Source: Emydura subglobosa
Taxonomy: Eukaryota > Chordata > Testudines > Chelidae
Assembly (NCBI GenBank): GCA_007922225.1
Contig: ML680053.1
Location: 16,685,877 to 16,749,876, forward strand
Reading direction: 5' to 3'
Length of the DNA stretch: 64,000 nucleotides
The notes below the pieces were generated by a model. The model ran no database searches, had not been told where the DNA came from, and was given only the letters and a program-made list of their open reading frames with translations. The translations under genes and the position numbers were made by a program. Positions 22,545 through 34,432 of this stretch are shown in pieces (the stretch's first letter is position 1; every line of letters starts with the position of its first letter).

Positions 22545-22652
22545 ATACACATTCAGGGACGGTGTTTTCCCCCACTTACGCCGGTGTGAATCAAGAGTAA
22601 CTCCACTGATGTGTAAAACCAGAGTAAGCGAGAGGCAATCAGGCACTCGGTC
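22545..22652. repeat. Palindrome of the 'ttacaccagtgtaaat' family
   Basis: 'cccacttacgccggtgtgaa', 'tcaagagtaactccactgat' and 'gtgtaaaaccagagtaag' preserve the central pattern of the family. Confidence 0.55.
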
Positions 22653-24177
22653 TCATTTGTAACTCCAGATGCTTTGATTTATCTCAGTGGCTCATTTCTA
22701 CTTACCTTCCTCCCACCCTCTCAGCCCTCCCCGTTCCCCCAGCAAGATCCAGGAACCATATTACAACAATCGGAGGTTCTAGCACTATCTACGCTCACGG
22801 CTGAACGGTCTTTTTAAACAATCATTAATTAAGCCGTACAACACCTGCGGGGATATGCAAGGCCTGGCCTGCCACTGAAATGCAGCCGCTTCTTGGTGCA
22901 GGACAAGAAGGGAAGAACACCATATCCAATTGCAAGCACCAGGGTGGCACTGAGGCAGGAAGGATGAATGGCTTAGCAACTTGGCATGAACAGCTAAGTT
23001 AACAACCCTCCTCTTATATAAAAAGTCCTTTAATGGGCACAGCTGATCGGGGCCTTGATTTTAATCTTAGCAGAAAGACAGCAAGTTTGGTACCCCCAAC
23101 ACCATGCTAGGACCTTGGGCTTAGTCAGGACCTGAGGACAGAGCACCCACTGCTGAATCCTCAACACCTCCACTGTAGTATTCAGCTACGCTTGGAGCTC
23201 TCCCACTCCGGCACTGATTCAGCGCAATGTGAACTCATTTGTGGGACCTGATAGGTTCACGGCATAAGCAGGCAGCAATTAATGATATGCCATGCCAGCT
23301 GGAACTAGAAAGGCCCTGCTAAGTGATCTACTCCTCAGCCTTGAACATTCGTCTGGACTAGTTTTAAATGTCCCCAAAGCAATGAGGGCTTTCCCCCACA
23401 TCCCTTGGAAGCCTCCTCCACAGCCTGAGATATTCCACCGCCAAGCAGTTTTTCTCGAGAGCTGTTCGTCCTGTGATTCCTCAAGTTAGAAGCGATACCC
23501 AGCTGCGTACGCTATTCTGGGTACCGCTTTGGCTGGCTCCCTTAAAACAAATCAGAAAGTGCAGCCCAAATGATGTCAGAACACTGCAGATGCTGGAGCT
23601 CTGAGGCTCCGTGGCTGCAGGGTTATGATTACAAGAGGGTATTTCACGTGGTGAGTCAGTACTTACACATACAGGGGGCACTGCAGTGTTTTCCTTGCCT
23701 CTTCCAAAGTGCCACTCCTACCAAAGCGGTACCGTCAAGGAATAACATTGCAGGATCAGAAATGCAGATTGGCTGGGTTCGGGACATCGTGCCTGGAAGT
23801 CCCCACTTCCGGACATGGCATTTGCAGGAAAAATATTACACCACAGCTGTTCAAAATCACTGCAGCTATGGGGGAGCATAGGGGTGGGAAGAGATGTCCG
23901 CAAGTGCTGGTGCTGGTGGGTAATTCCAGACCAACCCTGGATGGATTTAATCTGTGTGAGAACAAGAATCATGACGGTAGGAGATAGCTATTGTGCCACT
24001 GATCATAGGGAACCTTTGATTAGACGCTAAAACTCAATCTTAAATTGGAGAACTAGCAGCTTTACTGAATGCAACAGATTTACTGCAGGTCTACATAGTA
24101 CCAACAAACGCCCAACATATCCACTCCAGCTGGCAGTAGGTCTTGTCTTATGTAAAATCTGGGACACGGGGTAAAAT

Positions 24178-24322
24178 TTACAAAAGCACCTAAAGCCCGT
24201 TTTCAGAAGTGATTTAGGCACTTAGAAGTCTAAGTTCCATTGACTTTCAATGAGACCTGTCACCTAAGTAACTAAGGCCCAGGGTCTCAAAGGTACTTAG
24301 GCACCTAACCCCATTGATTTCA
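24178..24322. repeat. 'caaaggtacttaggcaccta' palindromic repeats, two adjacent
   Basis: 'tttaggcacttagaagtcta' then 'ttgactttcaatgagacc', and next to it 'ctcaaaggtacttaggcacc' 'taaccccattgatttcaa'. Degraded members of the family at 9177 and 37295. Confidence 0.5.
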
Positions 24323-24494
24323 AATCTCTTAAACTCCCCCCAGGAAGATCTGTGGGTATGAAAGGATCTCACGCTGCAGTGCTGGTGTACTTATTTGTGT
24401 TCTTACTCTGGAAGCAGACAATCTGCAAGTACTCATTGACAGGTGCCATGCTGGGGATTGATGCATTGCCTGAGAGGAACAGCTTGCGTGGTTC

Positions 24495-24870
24495 CACTGT
24501 CCACAGCAATGTCTTGTCTACACTAAGCCACGTTCCATGGATTGAGAATATCCCCACTAGGGGCTGAACACTGACCATGATTCAGGAGCTGTGCTTGTTT
24601 TAGCTCTGTTTCCCTGACCAGTGGTAACAGGGACCCTATTGGTCCCATCTACACTACAGATACTGGGCTAGGACACTGTGTGATTCCCTGAGACCTGCTT
24701 ATAACAGCTTTATCTCTTTCTGGGTGGATAGAACCAAACCATTGAATGGCTGGAATCATGCTAAAGCCCTGGAAAAAACAGGGCTGTGTTCTTATTGTTC
24801 TGTAACGTGGCTAGGATACAGTTTGGGCCTCTCCTCAAAGGTACTTAGGTGCCTAACTCCCATACAGGTA
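24495..24870. repeat. Possible MITE plus a palindrome arm
   Basis: 'cttgtctacactaagccacg' near 24515 and 'ctgtaacgtggctaggatac' near 24800-24821 form a loose inverted pair. 24825-24868 is another 'ctcaaaggtacttaggtgcc' arm. Boundaries are uncertain. Confidence 0.35.
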
Positions 24871-25017
24871 AGGCCAAAGCATGTGACTACCACACTTACA
24901 AGCAGTGATAAAACATGTAGAGTAGTGAGGGCTAAGAAATGGTGCCCAAACTCTGTGCTTGCTGGTTTTCCATTTTAGCATTACCTAGAGGTTTGTTTAT
25001 TACACTAGAGAAGAGCT

Positions 25018-25110
25018 GTATGCCATGTTGTTGTAGCCGTGTCAAAAAGCTTGGACGTTGGTCCAATAAAAGATATTACCTCACCCCACCTTGTCTCTCT
25101 AGAAAAGAAC
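25018..25110. repeat. Repeat with 'ttgtagccgtgtc' and 'accttgtctctct' motifs (copy 2)
   Basis: 'catgttgttgtagccgtgtc', 'ttggtccaataaaagatatt' and 'acctcaccccaccttgtctc' match copies at 19772 and 49655. Confidence 0.65.
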
Positions 25111-25883
25111 TGTCATCCCTGGGTCTCCCAGTGTTCTCCCCAACGTAACAATTCTCAATATCTATTACAGAAAAAATCAACTCCTTCCATTCAGCACATT
25201 ATTCCACGATGAGGCTTGGCGCAGTGTACGTGAGAGGTGCTGAAAATGGTTTGGCCTGGAGCTTGCACCGTCCAGTCCGGCAGTGGGGGGGTGGTAATTG
25301 ACACCTCTTGTCAGTCGTAGGTGGCTTTCCTTATGTAGATAGGGCTGCCGATGCGGTGCGACAGGCACTTGTCACAGTGGGTTGATGGCTTCTTGTGGAA
25401 ATCAAGGGACTGCGAAAGAGCCTCCATTGATTTAAAAATGCAGCTTATCTCAAAGGGGATCAGGCAAGCAATTGCAGCGTATGATATGAGTTACTAGTTT
25501 TACCTGAGTTTAGAAGGGTTATCACTGGATAACTCCCCAACAAAGGCAACTGCCTGCTCCTGCCAGGCCTGGTGTGATCATCAGGCTGAGCTGCCCGGGC
25601 AGGTCTGCATGATGCTCCTTTCAGCTCATTGCTCAACGCTGCAGCTGGAGCCATCAAACCTAAGGGGATTTTACCTCCTCTCAGATAACCAAGTCAGTGT
25701 TTGTTCAACAGGCAGGGTTCTTGGCCAGGGTGCTCCCTTCTCCACGCTTAGACTCCAAAATGGAAATGGCCCTTCTCAGCAGATTGAAAAGTTCCAAGTC
25801 AGGATTTCCCTAGAAGACCGAGAGCTCAGCTCCAAAAGTCTGCTTCATTATTGGAATGCCAGCAACTTCCCAAAGCGTGCGCA

Positions 25884-25886
<3 letters not shown>
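25111..25886. other. No recognised feature
   Basis: No gene or repeat recognised. Confidence 0.35.
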
Positions 25887-25933
<47 letters not shown>

Positions 25934-25943
25934 NNNNNNNNNN

Positions 25944-25990
<47 letters not shown>
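25887..25990. repeat. (GT)n microsatellite with assembly gap
   Basis: GT dinucleotide run on both sides of ten N (25934-25943). The true length is unknown. Poly Val-Cys or Thr-His frames here are artefacts. Confidence 0.98.
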
Positions 25991-25991
<1 letters not shown>

Positions 25992-26214
25992 ATGTACCCA
26001 TATGCCCACACACATAGAAGCGGTAGAGTCTCCTTGTGTTTTTTCTTTATACACTTGATATACAAAATGAATGTATAAAAGAGCAACAGTTCTTTAGATG
26101 TTAACTCGGTTATACAAGCCCACCAGCCAACCAAAATATCAATCTTTCCCTTATGACGTATCCATTATTACTACATGTACCTAAGGGTTCCCCTCGCCAT
26201 GTTATCTAGGGGGA

Positions 26215-26395
26215 TGATTATTACAGTACTGCCGAGAGGTCCCAAGTGAGATCTGGGCCTCAGTGTGCTAGGTGCTGGGCAGATGCCTAGTAAGAGACTG
26301 TCCCTGACCTAAACAGCTTGTCATCTAACCAGACAAAAACAGGATGGGAGCAGGGATCCCCTAAATTACAGATAGGGAATTGAGGCATATATTAA
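26215..26395 (-). repeat. SINE 3' region fragment
   Basis: 'cagtgtgctaggtgctgggc', 'gactgtccctgacctaaaca' and 'gcttgtcatctaaccagaca' are, in reverse complement, the 'agcgcctagcaca' / 'agattgtaagctctt' part of the SINE seen at 37742. Confidence 0.5.
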
Positions 26396-26398
26396 CAG

Positions 26399-26473
26399 GG
26401 GGTGAAATCCCGGCCCCCAGCAAAGTCAATGGAAGTTTTACCATTCACTTCAATGGGGCCAGGATTTCACCCC
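26399..26473. repeat. Near-perfect palindrome, 'ggggtgaaatccc' arms
   Basis: Arms 26399-26417 and 26455-26473 are complementary at 18 of 19 positions; the centre is 'aaagtcaatggaagttttac'. A single decayed arm of the same kind lies at 220-240. Confidence 0.75.
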
Positions 26474-26744
26474 AAATACCTAATCCAAATCTCATTTAAA
26501 CCATTAAAGGCCCCCCACCGTCCCCAATAGGTTCTGGATCAGGTCCCTTTGTGCCTCTCACAAGGACATATAAGAAATTTGTGACAGAATGAGGAAGTGA
26601 ACTAGAGTCCCACTTCATCGCCTTAACCATAAGACAATCATTTCTCTACATACACTTTAATTGACTCCTAAAACTTAAAAGATTGTACTAAGCATCTGAG
26701 TGAATAAAATAGTTGGTCATATTATTGGGCAGAACAACTGTACA

Positions 26745-27800
26745 ACTATAATTCATAAATGGTCTGGGAAAAGGGATAAACAGTGAGATGGCAAAATTTG
26801 CAGATGGTACAAAACTACTCAAAATTGTTAAGTCCAAAGCAGACTGCCAAGAGTTACAAAGGGATCTCACAAAACTGGGAGATTGGGCAACAAAATGGCA
26901 GATGAAATTCAATGTTGATAAATGCGAAGTAATGCACATTGAAAAACGCAATCCCAACTATACATATATAATGATTGGGTTTAAATTAGCTGTTACCACT
27001 CAAGAAAGAGACCATGGAATCATTGTGGATAGTTCTCTGAAAACATCCTAGCTAATATGCAGTGGCAGTCAAAAAAGCTAACAGAATGTTGGGAATCATT
27101 ATGAAAGGGATCAATAATAAGACAGAAAATACCATATTGCCTCTTTATAAATCCATGGTACACCCACGTCTCAAATACTGCATGCAGATCTGGTCACCCC
27201 ATCTTAAAATAGATATAGCGGAATTGGAAAAGGTAGAGAAAAGAGCAACTAAAATGATTAGGGGTGTGGAAAAGCTTCCAGATGAGGAGAGATTAAGAAG
27301 ACTGTGACTTTTCAGCCTGGAAAAGAGATGACTAAGGGGGGCAGGGGTATGACAGAGGTCTATAAACTCATGACTGATGTGGAGAAAGTAAATAAGGAAG
27401 TGTTATTTACTCCTTCTCAAAACACAAGAACTAGGGGTCACCAAATGAAATTAATAGGCACTAGGTTTAAAACGAACAAAAGGAAGTATTTCTTCACCCC
27501 ACGCACAGTCAACCTGTGGAACTCCTTGCTAGGGGATGTTGTGAAGGCCAAGAGTATAACGGGGTTCAAAAAGAACTTGATAAGTTCATGAAGGATAGGT
27601 CCATCAATGCTTATTAGCCAGGATAGGTAGGGATTGCTGTTTGCCAGAAGCTGAGAATGGGTGACAGGATGGATCACTTGATGATTACCTGTTCTGTTCA
27701 ATCCCTCTGAAGGACCTGGCATTTGCCACTCTCAGAAGACAGGATACTGAGCTAGATGGATCATTGGTCTGACCCAGTATGGCTGTTCTTATGTTCTTGA
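26745..27800 (+). mobile_element. CR1/L3-like LINE 3' portion with reverse-transcriptase remnants
   Basis: Translated text in three consecutive open pieces gives the second half of a CR1-group reverse transcriptase. 'MAKFADGTKLLKIV' (26788 on) is the active-site strand, followed by 'WQMKFNVDKCEVMHI', 'LPLYKSMVHPRLKYCMQIWS' (27148 on), '[20 protein letters not shown]' (27438 on) and '[15 protein letters not shown]'. The active site reads F-A-D-G where F/Y-A-D-D is expected, so the second catalytic Asp is lost. Stops separate the pieces. The 3' tail 'ggtctgacccagtatggctg' 'ttcttatgttcttga' differs from the 'attctatga' tail of the other CR1 copies, so this is a distinct family. Confidence 0.85.
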
Positions 27801-28974
27801 CTATTGGTTCCATCTAGGACCCTGATGTAAACCAGCTATGGGCGTCCCATGGTGACTGCCCAGACTTCTGGTTATGAGGAAAAGGAGTATCAAGTGCTGT
27901 GAAGAAAAATTGGCAAGCTCTTTTCTGTTCTGCTGTATCAATATCCTCTTCTACCAATCCATTCCCTTCTTAGTGTTTGGACAGAGTGTGACTGCACAAC
28001 AACTAGCAGGAAGGACACACGGAGATAACAGTTTAAAAACAACTCAAAGTGAAAAAGGGAGGGGATGATATATATGGAGCCTGGAGAAGATTAATTACAG
28101 TAAAGATAAGTCACTTGGAATCCTTCCAACATCTGTTCTGTAACCTATAAAGAGGGCTATGCAAAAATTTCACACACAGAGCTAAATCAAATGGCACTTT
28201 AAACAAGCAAGCTGAAAAATTGTTGCCGGAATTAGGATTTTCTAACAGACTGCTTTAAAGGGGGACTAGTAATGGCCTGAACCTTTCACCACCAGTTCAG
28301 ATTGAAGCCAGATCAGTAGTTGCTGAAAGGCGTTGCCACCTGATGGCTGTCCAATGGCACTTGTGAAATGCAATGAGTGACAACATATCATCTGCTCAGC
28401 AATAAGTAGGGGAAATTAAGGAGGTACTTACCAGCTGGAAGAGAGAGAGAGGCAGCTGCCAGTTGCAAAATGGCCACTTTAGGACTGCCGCTGCTTGGCT
28501 CTGCCAAATTTAAAGAGCCAGCCCCAGAAAGGAATGCTGGGAAAAGAATCCTGCACTATATGGAGAGTTGAGTAGAACATGCTGTTGGGATATGGGCTAC
28601 TTCGATTTTGTGCCCATCACTATATCACAGGCTAGTCTAGTTATTAGTGGAGAGGTGACTATACCACACACCCAAAAGGACTATTGTTTGGCACTCTGGT
28701 TGGTTGGATTAGCAACAGCAGTGAGGCTAAGAATCGAACTGGCATGGAGACTTCCACAAAGGGAACAGCCGCTAAAGGGCAATAAGAGAGAGGCCCCCCA
28801 TCCTGCTAGGTTCTGTACAAACATATAGCAAGTGACAGTCCCAGCTCGAAGAGATGACAATTTCTTGGAGTTCAGTCATTATGCTGATGAGGGCCATATT
28901 TTTCCTTATTCATTAACCATCCAGTTAATGTACCTGTACGCATCCCCCTCGTTGTCATAGTATGTGAGCACCTC
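27801..28974. other. No recognised feature
   Basis: No gene seen; includes a short GA-rich run at 28440-28450. Confidence 0.35.
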
Positions 28975-29165
28975 GCCCCAATGATGTATTTATTCTCGCA
29001 ACACCCATGTGTGGGGAGAGTCATACTGTTCTCATTTTACACATGGGGAACTGAGGCACACAGAGACTAAGTGACTTGCTCAAGGTCACACACGCAATCT
29101 GTGGTGGAGCAGGAAATGGAGGCCAGGTCTCCCCTGATCCAGGGCAGCAGTCTAGCCACTAGAGC
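28975..29165 (-). repeat. MIR/CORE-type SINE
   Basis: 'cattttacacatggggaact', 'gaggcacacagagactaagt' and 'gacttgctcaaggtcacaca' are the reverse complement of the SINE core. The text runs on to 'ctagccactagagcatc', the inverse of the tRNA-like A-box area. Confidence 0.75.
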
Positions 29166-29414
29166 ATCTTCCCATTAGGTTCTTACTGTAGAGAGTTCTA
29201 AAAGACAACATGGCCTTAGTCTTCTGACCAGGCCACCAACGCATTTAGTCCCTCTTACGGGGTTGGCAGTACGAGTCTACGGGGATTTTGGTTTGTTTTA
29301 ACAATTGTTTAATGAAAAACCGATTGAAAAATGTGTTAGCGACCTCATTAGACTGCACTGGAGAAGTTCTGGGGTATAAGGCTCACAGAGAAATTATGAC
29401 CATGAAGGAAAAAT

Positions 29415-29523
29415 ATGGAGCCCGACCCTGCAAACTGCTCCATGCAGGCAGAATCTTGCTGAGGGCCAGGGGCTCTGCATGGATACAGGAGTCTGCTGGG
29501 AACAGTTTGCAGGATTGGGGCCT
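29415..29523. repeat. Palindromic MITE, 'ccctgcaaact' arms
   Basis: The left arm 'cccgaccctgcaaactgctc' and the right arm 'aacagtttgcaggattgggg' are inverted copies. About 109 bp. Confidence 0.65.
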
Positions 29524-29529
29524 TTGATC

Positions 29530-30985
29530 AGCTTCCTGAGTTTTTGCCGTTGTTAAAATAACCTAACTTTAAGTTTTTGAAAACTCTCCAGTCTTCCCCC
29601 GCCCTGATGGCCGACACACTAATCTTCTCGCTCGGCAATGTGCTGAACTCTTCGCTTGCTACCTGAGTAATTTGTCACCAGCCAATAGGAGAAGAAAAGG
29701 TGCGAACTCCCTGTCTGACTCATCCCAGTGAGATGTGAAGTTTAGAGCCTAGGGTTAGGACCATCTAAATGCTAGTGTCTTCAAACAGTCTAGAAGGAAC
29801 ACTCAAGAGGAGTCAGGTTTTCCCACTGCACTGTAGGGAGGACGCCAGGGTTACTCCACCTCAACATACTTCCCGTTTTAACTCCCCACCCCAGGCTGCC
29901 TTCCCTGCAGTAACGGTCATGTGCTTGCTTGATCTCCAACCTAAAAATGTACATATGGATTCATTAAAATTGCTGTTACCCAGTGAATCCCCCAGCATGG
30001 GATGCTGTGGAGTGACAAGATTTGTACCTGTCCATTGGGGACTCATTCCCCCTTTTATCACATTCCTTGGTACTCCAAGGGATTGATAAGCCAACACTAT
30101 GATAAAGATCTCTGTCACTTCTTATTCTTCATTGCATGAGCCAGTAAATCACTTCCATGGAGGCCCCCCAGGAGGCTGAGGGCAGGTGAAGGGGATGGGG
30201 GAAATAGCTGATGAGCCACTGGTTCAGGAAAAGAAAAAGCAGGGCAGATCTCTCCTTAGAAATGCAGAAGGAGACAAAGATGCATTTGGACCAAATATTC
30301 CAGTGGGAGGAAGAGAAAATGAGGCCTGCTTATGAAAGGGAGGATTTACCTGTCTTTTTAGTACCCATTTTAGTTCCTAATGGTCTCTGTTCTGTGAAAT
30401 GTGTGAACAGAGATCAGTCATGCTCGTACATCCTGCAGGAACTAAGAATTACGTAAATATTACTGAGCTTTCTGATCCAGTCCCAGCCCATATCTCTGGG
30501 AGGAGATTCAAAAGCATGAAAGGGGATAGCTCACAGTTTTTATTTGTTCTTTTCCAAATGAGGTGGTGGTCACCTTTGCAAGTCTTTTAGTTCATATAAT
30601 TAATTATTGGGCCACTCCTTGTTCCTTCACCTCTCACCCGTCAGCTTTATTTTATGAGGTGAATTTATTGCTGCTGTAAGGTGTCAGATTATCAGACCTG
30701 GGGGCTTTAATTACCCACCGAAGTACCATAACACAATACATATGGAGCGGTATCATTTTCCTCCTCCGCTGCTAAAGAACCAAACACAAAAAGAAACAAG
30801 CCCCAAATGGCTCCACCACTCTACAGCAGCATTTTCAGGCTCATCAATACTAACCTTCAAAAGGACAGCCAAAATCCCCCACCAAAATCCAAACGCTACT
30901 TAAATCTCTAAACAGAAGCCTAGAAATGCAACATACAAGCTGCTGGAAAGTCTGGATTAAAAACGACGGTATCCAGTTCCCAAAA
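29530..30985. other. No recognised feature
   Basis: A plus-strand frame at 30211-30456 encodes a short charged stretch ('MQKETKMHLDQIFQWEEEK'), but nothing supports it as a gene. Confidence 0.35.
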
Positions 30986-30990
30986 TATAA

Positions 30991-31514
30991 AGTGACCGAC
31001 TGGGATGGTCTCAGTTTTTCATATAACGTCCTATTGTCTAAGGCACTGCTTCCAGGACACCTGAAATGTCCCAGTTTTTCATTTCAATAATCAGACCATT
31101 TGTTGGGGGGGAGGGGTGATAGCTATAGTTTCTTCAGGATATATTGATGTATGGAGCAGAATTTGCTTTCTGTGTACAGAAACTAAGAGTCCAATGGAAC
31201 TAGGGTTCAGTGGAATGAAGAATGTTTGGCATGAAGTGAAGAGTTGAATAGATGTAGATGTCACCTGACCTATACTTTTGCTCAAAAAGTTTGTTTAGCG
31301 TGTCATGATAAACTCACTCCTACAGAAGCACCACTGGGGGGGGGGGAACCTCCTCTCTGAGAAATGTGCAGATGTTACTATTGAGTCAGAAGCTGCCCAG
31401 TAGCCAACACTCACACACTTTTTTAACGATGTACTTTTGTGGGAGTATTTCACAATCTTAAGAAAACATCACCACAAAAATGATCCCAGTTTTTATTTCA
31501 GGAATATGGTCACT
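30991..31514. mobile_element. Possible MITE with 'agtgacc' inverted ends
   Basis: The left end 'agtgaccgactgggatg' and the reverse complement of the right end 'agtgaccatattcctg' share the outer 7 bases; 'cagtttttcat' recurs near 31011, 31071 and 31488. Similar in style to 10687-10805 but more degraded. Confidence 0.4.
31331..31347. repeat. Poly(G) tract
   Basis: A run of G in 'cactgggggggggggaacc'. Confidence 0.7.
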
Positions 31515-32610
31515 TTACTTAAATGGAGCCTTCTTACTAGCAGATCACCATCCCAATCACAGTCAAATAGGCAGGCCACAGACAAACCTTCGTGAATCAT
31601 GAACCCTTCAGACAACAACACAACAAGATGGTTCTGCTGTCACTGGTGGGTGACTTTCTTTTGAACTCGAACAGAAAACTGCTGTCCACATTGCTGCTAT
31701 TCAGTAATAGAGCTGCTTGAAAAATTCTTTGTGATAAAGTTTTGTGGAAGGGTAATTTAGTGTCCATGATCACCAGTCTTTGGACTATCCATTGAGACTG
31801 CCAGCTAGGGTCTCAGTTGTGATGGTACTTTGGGGCTGGAGACAGCTGTCCACCAACTCTTTCTGCATACACCACTGTAGGGCTGTTAACAGCCTTTTAT
31901 CAGTGCAGCCCTTGGTCAGAGTTGAACCGGTAACCTCTGTGTCACATGATCAAGCCCCATCCAGTCTTGTGCCAGGTTAATAATATACATATAGACAGGG
32001 CGTGTGCAGAAATTTAAATTTGACCCCTTTTGGAGGGGCATGTTCTGTGTCCCCCACCCCCAACCCCAGGAGGCATTCACTCTTTCCCCACCTTGGCCCC
32101 AGCATAAACTTGCTCTTCCTTGGACCAAGCAAAAGCTCACTTTTCCCTTCCCTCGCTCCCTGCCCCAACCAAGGATATTTAAACAAGATGGGCTGCTGTA
32201 AACAGAAAACATAGTGAAAGACTCAGTTCTGAAACCAATATTAGCCTGAAAACACTCTCTTGCCATAAGGAGACATAGTTTATAATTTGTATGGCTAAAA
32301 AGGGGACACAGAGCAACATCTGTGTTCTGTTTGCTAATTTTGCTTTGCAAATATATTCCAGCAGCACACACCACAAGAGAGTCTTAACGAACAACAATTG
32401 GGGGCAAATTAAATACAGAATAAACAAACACTGAGCTATAATGGATTCCACCCTCACTGAGGTGGAGGGACAAATTCTTCCTGTAGTTATCCCAAATGTT
32501 ACATGTCTATCCAATCCTGGTATTTATTGTTTACCTCTAGCATGATGGTATTTGCACCAGAAAAAAATCTGCTTTTAATGCCAGAGCCATTTTAGGAAAT
32601 TCAGAAATGA
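31515..32610. other. No recognised feature
   Basis: 31975-32215 is C-rich and may be part of an unknown repeat. A 152-codon minus-strand frame (31916-32374) lacks any domain I recognise and has low-complexity Gly-Trp text. Confidence 0.35.
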
Positions 32611-32611
32611 A

Positions 32612-32710
32612 GGGCTTTATTCGGACCTCATTTACATCACTGTAAATCAGTGGTAACTCCACTGAAGCTGTATATTGAGCTACACTGCTGTAAAAACCAC
32701 TGTTCTTATT
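32612..32710. repeat. Palindrome of the 'ttacaccagtgtaaat' family
   Basis: 'catttacatcactgtaaatc', 'agtggtaactccactgaagc' and 'gctacactgctgtaaaaacc' follow the family pattern. Confidence 0.6.
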
Positions 32711-32832
32711 TGTGGATTAAGGCAAGGAGCGCCTGCAGTATCACACTTGGCCCTGCAGGAGTTGCTACAGAACAGCCCATCTTATGACAGAGATCCATGA
32801 ATGGATTGCACCTTGTATCAGCTAAGCAGTAG

Positions 32833-33735
32833 TGATTGGTCTACACTACAGAGTTATGTCAAGGTAAGGCAGCTTATGTCGACCTAATTCTGTCACTGCA
32901 CACACTTGCCTTGCTCCCTATGATGTAAGTGCCCTATTGTACCATCTAATATATATTATATATATAATAACTCCACCTCCAGGAGAGGCGTAGCGCCTAT
33001 GTTGGTGTAGTTAGGACAAGGCAGTGTCCATGTAAATACTGCCTTACTTACATGGGCTGTTGGCTATCATTCTTTGTCAATTTCACAGCTCCCCTCTGGA
33101 ACAGGGGCTCACAGCTGGAGCCATGAAATTGACAAGGAAAGGCTGGTAGGTTCCCAACTATGCAACTGAGCCCGCACCAGGCTCACCATTGCTCACCCCA
33201 GCTGTCAGCTGAGTACCAGGCTCCCAGCTGGAGCCCCCATCCTCCACCCCAGGAAGACAGCCCCAGCTGTGAGTCCTGTGCTGGGCTCAATTTCACAGCA
33301 GGAACCTACCAGCCTTTTTTTTTTTTTTTGCCTGTGTCTATTTCACAGCTTCAGCTGTGAGCCCCTAGCTCTAAGCTTGAGGCAGCTTTGAAATTGACAA
33401 GACAGGCTGGTTGGCTCAGTGCTGTGGACCCCAGGTGGGGCTCACAGCTCAGGCTGTCACCCCGGGGCAGGTGGAGGGCTGCAGCTGGGAGATTGGCTGG
33501 TAGGGAGCTGAGAGCCCAAGCGGCAGCCGGGGTCCCAGCAGGAAGTGCTGCACCATGCTGACAGCCCGAGCTCTCAGCCCCCACATGGCCCCTCTTAAGT
33601 CAGTGCGAGCGTTCCTGGTGAGGATGCGCATCACCGACAGAAAGAGGCTAGTGTGAATATGAAAAACAGCAGTTATTTCCTGCAGTGGCTGTATGCCAAC
33701 TTAAGTCGACCTAAGTTTGTAGTCTAGATGTGCCC
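32833..33735. mobile_element. Harbinger-type non-autonomous element
   Basis: The left end 'tgattggtctacactaca' pairs with the reverse complement of the right end 'gggcacatctagactaca'. Both sides continue with 'gtcgaccta' ('cttatgtcgaccta' at left, 'ttaagtcgacctaa' at right). Flanks TAG (32830-32832) and TAA (33736-33738) are near-matching 3-bp duplications. The interior has a TA-rich run (32951-32969), a poly(T) tract (33316-33329) and the unit 'tgaaattgacaag' repeated at 33125 and 33390, with its inverse at 33077. No transposase text. Confidence 0.7.
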
Positions 33736-33737
33736 TA

Positions 33738-33815
33738 ATCCTCACACTGCCCCTGTGGCGAAGGGAAGTTTTAATATCCCCATTTTACAGACGGGAAAGT
33801 GGGACAAAGAGGTTA
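33738..33815 (-). repeat. MIR/CORE-type SINE fragment
   Basis: 'tatccccattttacagacgg' is the reverse complement of the SINE core flank. Confidence 0.45.
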
Positions 33816-34084
33816 AGATAAAATTTCAAATATGGATGCCTCCCTGTAGGGATCTAACCCCAGAGCGAGGCAGGTGTGGCCTGATTTTCGAAGATGTGCT
33901 CCTACAGTTCCCATTTCCCATGCAGTTAAAATGGGCTGTTTTTCAGTGGTGCTGACAAAGTGAGTCAGAGGCAAAGGCAGTATTAGAATGTGGGGGGATT
34001 CTGATTCCCCGCCGTGCTCAATCTGCTGGGCCATAAATGACGAGGGAGCTGATCCCACACTCCCAGTGGAATCAGTACATACAA

Positions 34085-34145
34085 GCTGGGATTTTCAAAG
34101 AAGCCTAAGGGATTTGGGGACCTTGCTCTATTTGAAATTCCCAGC
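34085..34145. repeat. Short palindrome fragment
   Basis: 'gggattttcaaagaagccta' resembles one arm of the 'gattttcaaaggcatcta' family. Confidence 0.3.
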
Positions 34146-34380
34146 CACAATTCCTAACACACACTGTGGGGGGGGAGGGGGGAACAAAGTACCCTAAATG
34201 TTCATAGAATCACACAAATTTCTATATGGGAAAGTGAAGCTGTGTCACAGCCATCCCCGCTGCCCTAGCAGCTTTGCCCCTTACAGTGCAATTTCTGGGG
34301 CTTTGTCCAGTCCACTTATAAATATCTCAGGCAGTGAGCTTCCACTATCAAGTACAGAGAGTGTCAGTGAAATCATCTCT

Positions 34381-34401
34381 TTTCTTTTCTTTTCTTTTTT
34401 T
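34381..34401. repeat. (TTTTC)n-like tract
   Basis: Short pyrimidine repeat. Confidence 0.6.
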
Positions 34402-34432
34402 GTTTGTAATATACATGCTCTATATATTAGAC

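Larger units (their letters stand above)
20641..24177. other. Longest stretch with few recognised repeats
   Basis: No gene seen. It includes two short 'ttacaccagtgtaaat'-type palindromes (listed separately). 21490-22350 and 22690-24030 look unique by eye, with frames no longer than about 103 codons (23570-23881) and no motif. If this window holds conserved regulatory sequence, this is a reasonable place to look; I have no direct evidence for it. Confidence 0.4.

Noticed and set aside
25609..26134. Long frames of Val-Cys or Thr-His repeats
   Set aside because: Translation of a GT microsatellite with an N gap.
30211..30456. 81-codon frame with a charged helix-like segment
   Set aside because: Too short, no homologue recognised, no splice evidence.
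31916..32374. 152-codon minus-strand frame
   Set aside because: Gly/Trp low-complexity text and no recognised motif; probably chance in a C-rich stretch.
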